DNA of 64,000 nt from Chloroflexota bacterium (GTDB lineage: Bacteria > Chloroflexota > Dehalococcoidia > Lucifugimonadales > UBA3495), in the NCBI GenBank assembly GCA_028875055.1, contig JAPPGG010000014.1, forward strand, positions 134,722 to 198,721, in the 5' to 3' direction. Of this stretch, positions 1-7,129 are shown piece after piece (positions within the stretch are counted from its first letter, which is position 1; every line of letters starts with the position of its first letter). The notes below the pieces were generated by a model. It saw only the letters and a program-made list of their open reading frames with translations, had not been told where the DNA came from and did not search any database. A program made the position numbers and the translations under genes.

Positions 1-302
1 CATCCACTATTGCCCTCTCCCACCATGAAACGGAGCGACCGGAAAACCGGGGCCTCCACCGTACCCCGTACACCAGAGCCTCTCGGGGCCGGAACCCCTT
101 GAAATGGCTGCAGGAAAGCCCACATCTCGGAGAAATTCAGGCCGCCAGGAAGACATCTTCAAATACGAAATGAGCCAGATGAGACTGAGTTACGGGAAAA
201 ATTGTGCTTTCTACTCATTCCAGCGCATTCCGTGTCTGACGAGGCTGTCCTGCCTTCGCCGCGGCGAACCTCTGGCCATCGCAACATTACCTGCTTCAAG
301 AG
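1..302. other. Non-coding window edge, nothing recognised
   Basis: Downstream of the minus-strand phosphoesterase gene. Short open frames here have no recognisable protein motif and no ribosome binding site, so I call no gene. The stretch includes a small inverted repeat (ccgg aaaa ccgg near 40-50) and an A/T-richer part at 150-220 but no convincing terminator. Confidence 0.5.
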
Positions 303-1046
303 CTAAACCCCGTGGTCCAGCCGGTCTATCAGGCTCCTGGGCAATCCCGCAGTCCGCATCTTTTCCTGGGTAGCGGCCCTGGCATATTCCACCCTGTGCC
401 GTTCCAGGAAACCCGAAGACTCGGGGTCTTCCTGAACGTAAATTGCGTAGCTTGGCCTGGGGTCGTAGTCCCGAGGCTGTCCCACGCTTCCCGCATTTGC
501 GATTAGGCGCCGCTCATCCAGGGCAAAGGCCTCCTGCTCGGAAAACTGTACGAACCTGGGCCCGTCCCGGTTTTCCAGGCACAGAAATGGCAAGTGCGAG
601 TGCCCTACCAGGCAGTAGCTGGTGGTCAAGCGGCCAAAAGTGCTGGCGGCGGCCTCTTCGTTCAGCAAATATTCCCGCAGGGGCGCGCGCAAGCTCCCGT
701 GCACCAGGGTGAAGGCGCCGGCGGTAGCCACTTCGGGAAGGTCGGCCAGGAAACTCCGGTGTCCCTCGGGCAATTGCCGGGCGGTCCAGTTCGCGGAATA
801 GGCCGCGGCGCTGTTGAAGTCCGCGCTCTCCCGAAGGTCCAGGGCGGCACGGTCATGATTTCCCGCGACCGATACCAGGGGAAAAGACTGAAGCAAGTCC
901 AGGCAGGCGGCAGGGTCGGGACCATACCCAACCGAGTCGCCCAGGCACCAGATCACATCGAAACCGCCCCTGCCCTGGGCGTCGGCAATCACCGCCTCCA
1001 GAGCTTCCAGGTTGGAATGAATGTCGGAAACAATCAGGGCACGCAT
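303..1046 (-). CDS. Calcineurin-like metallophosphoesterase (YfcE/MJ0936-like)
   Basis: Cytosolic dimetal phosphoesterase of 247 residues. The full set of metal-binding blocks is visible in order: SDIHSN (Asp8, His10), GDSVGYGPDP (Asp37), GNHD (Asn63, His64), a HGS block near residue 115 and GHSH near residue 147. There is no signal peptide. This small family contains phosphodiesterases and phosphatases whose substrate cannot be read from sequence. The gene stands alone, divergent from the asparaginase gene. The ATG start gives the canonical N-terminus MRALIVSDIH. The fold and activity class are secure, the substrate is unknown. Confidence 0.85.
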   Translation of the reverse strand: MRALIVSDIHSNLEALEAVIADAQGRGGFDVIWCLGDSVGYGPDPAACLDLLQSFPLVSVAGNHDRAALDLRESADFNSAAAYSANWTARQLPEGHRSFLADLPEVATAGAFTLVHGSLRAPLREYLLNEEAAASTFGRLTTSYCLVGHSHLPFLCLENRDGPRFVQFSEQEAFALDERRLIANAGSVGQPRDYDPRPSYAIYVQEDPESSGFLERHRVEYARAATQEKMRTAGLPRSLIDRLDHGV

Positions 1047-1336
1047 AAACCGCCGCCGGATCCGTCTCGTGGGTAAGCCATAATTGACTTGACCCTGAAT
1101 TGGCCGTAGTCTGCCAGAGAATCGTTAAGATTATATTAACAGAACAGATTCTGCCCACCTGGGCGGACGCGAAAACGGGACTGTGTCTCCCGGACCGGCA
1201 TGTGCCTGTGGCGCAGCGCAACAACTGTCAAGCCCTCAACCCTGTTTGAACGAACTTCGAGCCAGGACTGTTGCCACCGATAACGCCCTCCCAATAATAA
1301 GGAAGCCCGAACAATCCACCACCGACAGGAGTTCAA

Positions 1337-2341
1337 ATGAACGCTTCAAAACCCTCGATTGCCATAGTCGCCACCGGAGGCAGCATCGCCGGAGTGGGCC
1401 CTGACAGGATGGACTTCATCCTTTACCCCGAACTGGGAGAGCACATTACCATTGAACAATCTCTCCAGCGCATCCCGGAGGCCAACGACATCGCCCACAT
1501 TTCGTCGGAAGACCTGGTCAGCGTGGGAAGCACGGCAATAGGACCGGAGGAATGGCTGAGCCTGGCGCAACGCATAAATGAACTGGCGCAGGACAACAGC
1601 ATTGACGGTGTTGTCGTTACCCACGGAACCGCGACCCTCGAAGAGACCGCCTATTTTCTCCACCTGACCGTCAAGTCCGGCAAGCCGGTGGTAGTAACCG
1701 GGGCCATGCGTCCCCCCACTGCCCTGGGGACCGACGCCGACCTGAACCTGCTTGACGCCATCCGGGTGGCGGCCTGCCCCCGCACGGGAGGGCTGGGCGT
1801 TCTTACCATTTTGAACAACGAAATCCAGTCAGCCCGGGATGTGGTCAAGACCAACACCTTCCGCGTGGAGACTTTCAAGCCCAACGAGCTGGGGTTCCTG
1901 GGGTACGCCGACTCCGACGGTGAGGTTGTTCTGTACCGGGCGCCCCTGCGCAAACACACCATGGAAACCGAGTTTGACGTAACCGGCAAGGACACGCTTC
2001 CCCGGGTTGATATCGTTTACTGCCACGCCGGCTCCGACGCGTTGTTGATTGACGCGGTGCGCTCCAACAAGTCCGATGGCCTGGTCCTGGCTGGTTTTGG
2101 CGGGGGCAGCTTCCCGCCCAAGGCCATCGAAGCGGCGGCGGAAGCCGTCAAGGAGGGGATACCGGTAGTCCTTGCGTCCCGCTCCATTGCGGGCCGGGTG
2201 GTAATGACCCCGCGCAAGGCCGAGCAGGGGTTTATTGTCAGCGACAACCTCCAACCCCAAAAGGCCAGGATTCTGCTAATGCTGGGGTTGACGTTGACAA
2301 ACAGCCGCGACGAAATCCAGCGAATGTTCTCCGAGTACTGA
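1337..2341 (+). CDS. Type I/II L-asparaginase family protein with altered catalytic Asp
   Basis: 334-residue asparaginase/glutaminase family enzyme. This family hydrolyses L-asparagine to aspartate and ammonia. The first active-site block ATGGSIAG carries the nucleophile Thr13. The second block reads THGTATLEETA, with Thr98 and Ala99. The catalytic Lys is kept in DVVKTNT (Lys171). Family members normally have HGTDT, so the catalytic Asp (Asp90 of E. coli AnsB) is Ala here. No signal peptide is present, so the protein is cytosolic. A good AGGAG ribosome site lies about 6 bases before the ATG. The fold assignment is firm. Because the Thr-Lys-Asp relay is incomplete, true asparaginase activity is uncertain. 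Confidence 0.85.
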   Translation: MNASKPSIAIVATGGSIAGVGPDRMDFILYPELGEHITIEQSLQRIPEANDIAHISSEDLVSVGSTAIGPEEWLSLAQRINELAQDNSIDGVVVTHGTATLEETAYFLHLTVKSGKPVVVTGAMRPPTALGTDADLNLLDAIRVAACPRTGGLGVLTILNNEIQSARDVVKTNTFRVETFKPNELGFLGYADSDGEVVLYRAPLRKHTMETEFDVTGKDTLPRVDIVYCHAGSDALLIDAVRSNKSDGLVLAGFGGGSFPPKAIEAAAEAVKEGIPVVLASRSIAGRVVMTPRKAEQGFIVSDNLQPQKARILLMLGLTLTNSRDEIQRMFSEY

Positions 2342-2399
2342 GGCTCGAAAACGGACAAATGTTTGCCATTGGCCCCGTCCTGCCACACCCTGCCAGAAC

Positions 2400-2430
2400 G
2401 TGACGCCGACGTATGAATTGGGTGTATAAT
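2400..2430 (+). promoter_or_regulatory. Candidate sigma70 promoter of the MFS gene
   Basis: A perfect TATAAT at 2425-2430 with a weak GTGACG/TGACGC -35 at 18-19 bp spacing. It lies about 75 bases upstream of the transporter start and separates it from the asparaginase gene. Confidence 0.4.
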
Positions 2431-2507
2431 TTGCGGCAATTCGCTTACGAAATTTCCAACCCGGCCAATGGGCTATGGTTAAACCGGCAATCTGAATAGA
2501 GCAGGTG

Positions 2508-3863
2508 ATGAATTTGGCAGCGACCACAGCAATGGCCCCGCCTGCGGGCCAGGAAAAACGCACTAAAGACTCGGTGATGGCCACCACCGTCATCGGGGCT
2601 CACGCCTTTGAGCACTTCTACGCCCACACCATCCCGTTCCTCGCCGCCATCATTGCGGCAGACCTGGGTCTGGGCGCATTCCAGGTTGGGTTAATTGTCG
2701 TAGTCCGGTCGGTCTTCGGCGGCATTACCAGCACCGCCGGGGGCTTCCTGGTTGACCTTTTCCACCACCGCGTTTCGTGGGTGCTGTCCATCAGCGCCTT
2801 TAGCATCGGTGTTGGCTACCTGGTCATGTCCGTGGCGCCAACCTACGTGTTGATACTGGCAGCCCTGGCCCTGGGTTCCATGGGGAGCGCCCTCTGGCAC
2901 CCGCCAGCCCTGGGCCTGCTGGCCCGGCGTTTTCCGGAGCGCCGGGGCCTCTTCATTTCCATGCACCGGTCCATGGGCAGCATTGGCGACGTTCTGGGCC
3001 CCATGGTGGCCGGAGCGCTGGTAGCCGGCGCCCTGGCCTGGACCCTGAGCAGCGGGGGAGTGGAAAGTAACCTTTTCTCCTGGCAGATGCCCTGGGACGC
3101 CATAAGCTGGAGGTGGGTGCTGGGATTCAGCACGCCCATAATGTTCACCTCCAGCATCGTGATTTTCTTCCTGCTGCGGAATGCGGGAGGGGCCAAGCCC
3201 GAGGACTTCGACCTGGGCAAGCGCGTGCGGGAAAACTGGGCCGGCATGGTTGACGCCTTTAAGGGCACGGGGATGTGGGCCATCTTCACCGTTTCCGCAG
3301 TGCGTGGCATGGCCGACCGTTCCCTGGTTTTCCTTGTGCCCCTCTACCTGACCCAGGCTTTGGGAGTAGCGCCCTTCCAGGCCGCCTCCCACGTGGCATT
3401 GATGGTTGGCCCGGGCATTGTGGCTGGCCCCCTGATCGGCGCCCTGTCTGACAGAATCGGCCGCCGGGCCATCATCATATTCGTCATGGCCGTCACTACC
3501 GTCCTGACCCTGGCGATAATCTGGAGCGGCCAGCAAACCGGCGAGTACAATTACTGGATTACCCTGTTCGTTGCCATCTACGGCATTCTGAACTTCTCGG
3601 TAAATAACCTCACCCAGGCCGCAGCCGCCGACATTGCGGCTGGAAGACGGCTGGAATCCAGTTTCCTTGGCCTGATGTGGGGCAACAACACCTTCTTCGG
3701 CGCTGCCGCCGCCCTGGTAATTTTCGGTTCCGTGGAGTGGTTCGACCAGAACAACGCCGGCTGGCAGTACGGTTTCTACATTACCGCCGGGTTCTATTTC
3801 ATCGGGCTGTTGGCTTCCCTCCTGATCCCCGGTAAGCCCAGAGCGCTGGCCCAGCCTGCATAG
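2508..3863 (+). CDS. Major facilitator superfamily transporter
   Basis: About 450 residues with around 12 hydrophobic helices, typical of MFS permeases. The inter-helix MFS signature is visible as GALSDRIGRRAIIIF in the second half. Family members are proton- or gradient-driven efflux or uptake carriers in the cytoplasmic membrane; no substrate can be read from sequence. A GTG at 2505 directly precedes the ATG at 2508. I use the ATG, and the difference is a single residue. The gene is followed by a clear hairpin terminator at 3894-3917, so it is monocistronic. No adjacent regulator or enzyme suggests its cargo. Confidence 0.85.
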   Translation: MNLAATTAMAPPAGQEKRTKDSVMATTVIGAHAFEHFYAHTIPFLAAIIAADLGLGAFQVGLIVVVRSVFGGITSTAGGFLVDLFHHRVSWVLSISAFSIGVGYLVMSVAPTYVLILAALALGSMGSALWHPPALGLLARRFPERRGLFISMHRSMGSIGDVLGPMVAGALVAGALAWTLSSGGVESNLFSWQMPWDAISWRWVLGFSTPIMFTSSIVIFFLLRNAGGAKPEDFDLGKRVRENWAGMVDAFKGTGMWAIFTVSAVRGMADRSLVFLVPLYLTQALGVAPFQAASHVALMVGPGIVAGPLIGALSDRIGRRAIIIFVMAVTTVLTLAIIWSGQQTGEYNYWITLFVAIYGILNFSVNNLTQAAAADIAAGRRLESSFLGLMWGNNTFFGAAAALVIFGSVEWFDQNNAGWQYGFYITAGFYFIGLLASLLIPGKPRALAQPA

Positions 3864-3893
3864 GAAGGCCGCAAGAACAGGAAGAACTTCACA

Positions 3894-3917
3894 AGGGCGG
3901 GACTGGTTCCCGCCCTT
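3894..3917 (+). terminator. Rho-independent terminator after the MFS gene
   Basis: Perfect 8-bp GC-rich stem aagggcgg/ccgccctt with an 8-base loop, followed by the T-rich agtatttgtct. It isolates the downstream RNA gene from the transporter transcript. Confidence 0.7.
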
Positions 3918-3957
3918 AGTATTTGTCTGCAATTTATACCAATTTGGTCAAAATCTA

Positions 3958-3986
3958 TTGACAGCGGTATCGCAGCATGTTAGCCT
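3958..3986 (+). promoter_or_regulatory. Sigma70-like promoter of the candidate RNA gene
   Basis: Perfect -35 TTGACA (3958-3963), 17-bp spacer, -10 TAGCCT (3981-3986). The predicted transcription start is about 3993. It sits just after the transporter terminator and no plausible ORF follows, so it most likely drives a non-coding RNA. Confidence 0.5.
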
Positions 3987-3992
3987 GAATAT

Positions 3993-4312
3993 AGAACAAG
4001 AAGGGCATGAATGCCCGGACTGTTCCGAAATCCGGTAAGGAGGTTGGATATGGTTAAAGTTTTCGAACATTGCCATAAATGGATCTTCCCTTGTAGCGTC
4101 CCTGCCGGTTCGGAAAGGAGTGGATAACCCTTAAAGGGGATGCTTCAGAAGCGGCAGGGCTACAGAACGAAAAGCAAGTCCCGCGCAGATACCAAGCGAA
4201 CTGACATCCTTGGTGAGTTGCCTCAGGAAGGGTACATCCGGTAATAAAACCGGAATAGCGGGAATGCGAAGCGAAAGCAAATCAGGGCCCGGTAGGTTTA
4301 CCGGGCCCTGAT
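3993..4312 (+). ncRNA. Candidate orphan structured non-coding RNA, about 320 nt
   Basis: The segment lies between a promoter-like site and a 14-bp terminal hairpin and has no credible ORF. Several helices can be drawn directly: GGGCAT/ATGCCC (4003-4016); TATGG/CCATA closing an inner GTT-TTCG-AAC hairpin (4049-4077); a long helix TGTAG+CCCTGCCG (4092-4107) with CGGCAGGG+CTACA (4152-4164) enclosing CCCT/AGGG; ACCAAG/CTTGGT (4191-4214); TCCGGT/ACCGGA (4237-4254); and the terminal stem. The length would suit RNase P, tmRNA or a large regulatory RNA. However, the universal RNase P strings (such as the 3' acagaacccggc block) and the tmRNA TTCGA/CCA end are absent. The neighbour downstream is convergent, so it is not a leader of a gene. 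Identity is unknown to me. Confidence 0.5.
4281..4312. terminator. Strong 14-bp hairpin, probably a bidirectional terminator
   Basis: Perfect inverted repeat ATCAGGGCCCGGTA / TACCGGGCCCTGAT with a GGTT loop. Read on the plus strand it ends the candidate RNA, though no T tract follows. Read on the minus strand it lies 40 bases after mocA and is followed by atttgctttc, a better terminator context. Confidence 0.65.
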
Positions 4313-4351
4313 CGCTGTCGCGGGTTCCTCTTGTTTGTTGGTGACTGTGAA

Positions 4352-4990
4352 CTAGCCGGATTCACCCAGGGCAGCCCGATACTGCTCTGGAGTGTTGAGG
4401 TCCCACAATACCTCCCCCGTGTCCATTTCCACCCTCAGAATTCCTTCCTGGTGACGCCTCACCACCTCCCGTATTCCCTGGGTTGCTTCGTTAATGGCCC
4501 CAAGCTCTGTGATCAGGGCGGCATCGAACACCACCGGGTGACCACCCTTCCCGGCAAAGGCAGGAATGGTAATGAGCGGGCCGCTGGCACGGTGCTGGCG
4601 GAGCAGATATCCCACGGTTTCGGCGCTCCGGGGCTGGTCCACGTTCAACAACAGCAGGGTCCCGGGCAAGCGATCTCCCAGGGCGGCCAGTCCCGCCTTG
4701 ATTGATGTGGTTTTGCCCTGCAGATAGTGCGGGTTAAGGGTCCACTCCACACCCGGTTTCCCTTCTATCTCCGGCAGCAGCTCTTCGTAGCGGTGGCCGA
4801 GGACCACTATAACGCGGTCCACGCCCCCGCCGGACAATGCAGCTAACTGGTGGGAAAGCAGGGATTGGCCCTGCCATTGGAGCAGGGCCTTGAGTTCACC
4901 CATTCTTCGGGATTCTCCTGCTGCCAGGAGAATGGCTGCAGTTTCGGGCATAGTCGTTTCATCGCCCGGAGCGTGCGCTTCGTCGAGCAC
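4352..4990 (-). CDS. mocA: MobA/MocA-like molybdenum cofactor nucleotidyltransferase
   Basis: 212-residue NTP-transferase fold protein. The N-terminal nucleotide-binding loop reads LLAAGESRRMG followed by Lys (residues about 21-34), and a metal-binding block reads NVDQPR. MocA transfers CMP to molybdopterin to make the MCD form used by xanthine dehydrogenase-family hydroxylases; MobA uses GTP. The link to MocA comes from the adjacent xdhC. The GTG start at 4990 overlaps the xdhC stop (TAGTG). A second start, ATG at 4951, gives the conventional N-terminus MPETAAILLAAG and is as likely. It is the second gene of an xdhC-mocA pair and ends before a strong hairpin. Confidence 0.8.
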   Translation of the reverse strand: MLDEAHAPGDETTMPETAAILLAAGESRRMGELKALLQWQGQSLLSHQLAALSGGGVDRVIVVLGHRYEELLPEIEGKPGVEWTLNPHYLQGKTTSIKAGLAALGDRLPGTLLLLNVDQPRSAETVGYLLRQHRASGPLITIPAFAGKGGHPVVFDAALITELGAINEATQGIREVVRRHQEGILRVEMDTGEVLWDLNTPEQYRAALGESG

Positions 4991-6117
4991 TATACTTCAA
5001 TGGCGTCCTGGAAGCGCTCGGCCACCCGGTCCAGGTACCACTGGTCCATCTGCAAGGGGCCACCCTTGCCGCCGCGGCGGGTCATAATAATCTCGGCCAT
5101 TATGCTTACCGCCAGCTCTTCGGGCTGCAATCCACCAATATCCAGGCCAATGGGCGCGTGGACTTCCTTCAGTCGCTCCAGGCTCACACCCTGGTCCAGC
5201 AACCGCCGGTAAATCATCAAATTCTTCCGCCGGCTGCCCATGAGGCCGATATACCGGGCGCGGGTCTTCAGCGCCGATTCCAGGGCCATGTCATCGAACC
5301 GGTGCCCCCGGGTGGCAACCACAACAAAGGTGTTGACGTTAATGGACAGATCTTCAGACCACCGGTCATAGTTGGTAACTACCGTCTGTTCCGCATACGG
5401 AAATCGGTCTGGATTGGAGAATTCGGACCGGTCATCTACGATGAAAACCCGATATCCCAGCATGTTGGCCAAATCTGCCGTGGCTTTCCCCACGTGTCCG
5501 CCGCCGATGACCGCAAGGGTAGGCGGGGTGGTAAATCCTTCGACGAAGACCTCCACGCCTTCATCAGTGGCAAAGCTTTCCACCGAACCCACGTCGGCAA
5601 CCTGTCTAGCAGCTGCAACTGCCCGGTCGTCCAGCTCCTTGCTTCCCAGGGTACCTTCCACCGTGCCGTCCAGCAGAAGCAGCAGCTTGGCCCCCAGGTT
5701 GGGGTTGCCTTCGGGAACATTTACCACTGTGGCCAGCCCGACGGGATCGCCACCCTCGTAAGCATTGATCAAGCGACTGCCTATATCCAGGAAGGAATCG
5801 GGCTCCCACATGGGTTCCAGGTAAAAGTACATGGTTCCGCCGCAAACCAGCCCGTCGCGGGCGGCGATATCCTCGTTCAGGAAATAGTCCTTGAACTCCG
5901 GACCGCTGTGGTTGCGCAGCATCTCCCTGGCCGCGTACCAGATGTCACCCTCGACGCAGCCGCCACCCAAGGTGCCGACGCCGGTCCCGTCCTGCCTCAC
6001 AAGAAGCATGGAACCCGCCTTCTGGGGTGTGGAACCCTTGGTGCGGACCACCGTAGCCAGCACGCAGGGCTGCTGGTCTTCAAGCTGCCTTACAGTTTCC
6101 TGGATTACCTCTTTCAT
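4990..6117 (-). CDS. xdhC: XdhC/CoxI family molybdenum cofactor insertion protein
   Basis: About 375 residues. The N-terminal XdhC/CoxI domain shows KGSTPQKAGSML and GGGCVEGD. The C-terminal Rossmann domain shows AVIGGGHVGKATADLA followed by VDDR, and a YIGLMGSRRKN block. The family binds MCD/molybdopterin, protects it during sulfuration and delivers it to xanthine dehydrogenase-like apoenzymes; it acts in the cytosol. The ATG at 6117 is preferred. An upstream in-frame GTG at 6144 would add nine residues and has a poorly spaced Shine-Dalgarno sequence. It is coupled to mocA downstream by a TAGTG overlap. The client molybdoenzyme is not in this window. Confidence 0.85.
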   Translation of the reverse strand: MKEVIQETVRQLEDQQPCVLATVVRTKGSTPQKAGSMLLVRQDGTGVGTLGGGCVEGDIWYAAREMLRNHSGPEFKDYFLNEDIAARDGLVCGGTMYFYLEPMWEPDSFLDIGSRLINAYEGGDPVGLATVVNVPEGNPNLGAKLLLLLDGTVEGTLGSKELDDRAVAAARQVADVGSVESFATDEGVEVFVEGFTTPPTLAVIGGGHVGKATADLANMLGYRVFIVDDRSEFSNPDRFPYAEQTVVTNYDRWSEDLSINVNTFVVVATRGHRFDDMALESALKTRARYIGLMGSRRKNLMIYRRLLDQGVSLERLKEVHAPIGLDIGGLQPEELAVSIMAEIIMTRRGGKGGPLQMDQWYLDRVAERFQDAIEV

Positions 6118-6333
6118 CTTCCGCGCCTCAAGTGCGAAGTACACTTTCCCCGGGACTGAAGGTGGCGAATTCTCCCGCCTTCCAAGCCCAAGCTTAACAA
6201 ATTATACCCCTCCGAACAAACAGTTCAAAGCAAAAGTGGGAAGGGCCGAACGTCAATTGGCCAAAACTCAGGTTGATATCGGGATGAGTGAGGCGTCGTC
6301 GCTGAATAACCCCGTAACTCGCAGGGCTTTTGC

Positions 6334-6362
6334 TGGGAATCAGCAGCAGATTCAGCTATAAT
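6334..6362 (+). promoter_or_regulatory. Candidate promoter with near-leaderless start
   Basis: Perfect TATAAT at 6357-6362 with a weak TGGGAA -35 at 17 bp. The ATG of the next gene is at 6374, so the predicted mRNA has a leader of only about 5 bases and no Shine-Dalgarno sequence. Confidence 0.4.
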
Positions 6363-6373
6363 ATGTAAACTGT

Positions 6374-7078
6374 ATGACAAAGGTTGCCATCACCTCAGTC
6401 GATCTCCGCAACTCCCGTCGCTACGTAGAGATTATGGAGTCCCTGGGCGCGGAAATCTCCCTTCTGATCCCTCCCGACGACAGGGCCGTCCACCAGATTC
6501 TCGACAACATCGGTGGACTGATGCTTACCGGTGGCCCCGACGTGGACCCGGAACTATACGGCGCAACTGCGGACCCCGAGGCAAGCCTGGAGCTTTGTAG
6601 TCCCCTGGACGAACTGGAGCTGCGGATTCTGGACTACGCGCTGGACCACGACATACCGGTGCTGGCCATATGCCGGGGGATGCAGCTGCTGAACGTGGCA
6701 TTTGGCGGGCAACTCATCCAGGACCTGCCCGGGCACAAGGCGGTGAGAGACGACGGGAAGTGGCAGCCGGAGAAGCACCTCATTTATATGGCCCCGGGCG
6801 CCAAGTCGGCAGCCATCATTGGCAGCGCGGGCTTTTTCCGGGTTAACAGCCTGCACCACCAGGGACTAAGGGAAGCACAGCGCTCCCCAAAGCTTATGAC
6901 CAGCGCCTATTCGGTGGAAGACGGCCTGATAGAGGGTTTGGAGAGCCCAAACCACAGCTGGGTAATCGGGCTGCAGTGCCACCCGGAACGGCAGGATGAG
7001 GTGCCCCGCAGTTTCGCCAACCTGTTCGCCGGCTTTTACGAGCGGGCAGAAATGTACCTGGCCGGCAAGGATACTTAG
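6374..7078 (+). CDS. Class I glutamine amidotransferase-like hydrolase (peptidase C26, PuuD-like)
   Basis: 234 residues with the class I amidotransferase fold. The nucleophile elbow is AICRGMQLLNV (Cys100) and the His-Glu dyad is QCHPERQ (His203, Glu205). LTGGPDVDPELYG (about 51-63) is the block typical of peptidase C26 gamma-glutamyl hydrolases, such as PuuD, which cleaves gamma-glutamyl-GABA in putrescine breakdown. A substrate other than gamma-glutamyl-GABA is possible because no other puu gene is present. It lies upstream of gyrA with about 50 bases between. No ribosome site is visible; the promoter sits almost on the start codon. Confidence 0.85.
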   Translation: MTKVAITSVDLRNSRRYVEIMESLGAEISLLIPPDDRAVHQILDNIGGLMLTGGPDVDPELYGATADPEASLELCSPLDELELRILDYALDHDIPVLAICRGMQLLNVAFGGQLIQDLPGHKAVRDDGKWQPEKHLIYMAPGAKSAAIIGSAGFFRVNSLHHQGLREAQRSPKLMTSAYSVEDGLIEGLESPNHSWVIGLQCHPERQDEVPRSFANLFAGFYERAEMYLAGKDT

Positions 7079-7129
7079 GGCCCTGCTCTTTCATCATTCG
7101 CTGGCCCGGAATTCCAAGGAGCATCTGCT

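Noticed and set aside
8-22. ccctctccc string at the window start as a second MITE end
   Set aside because: Only one short arm is visible and no matching inverted copy or duplicated target was found.
3993-4312. RNase P RNA or tmRNA at the orphan RNA locus
   Set aside because: The size fits, but the conserved RNase P core strings and the tmRNA tRNA-like ends were not found.
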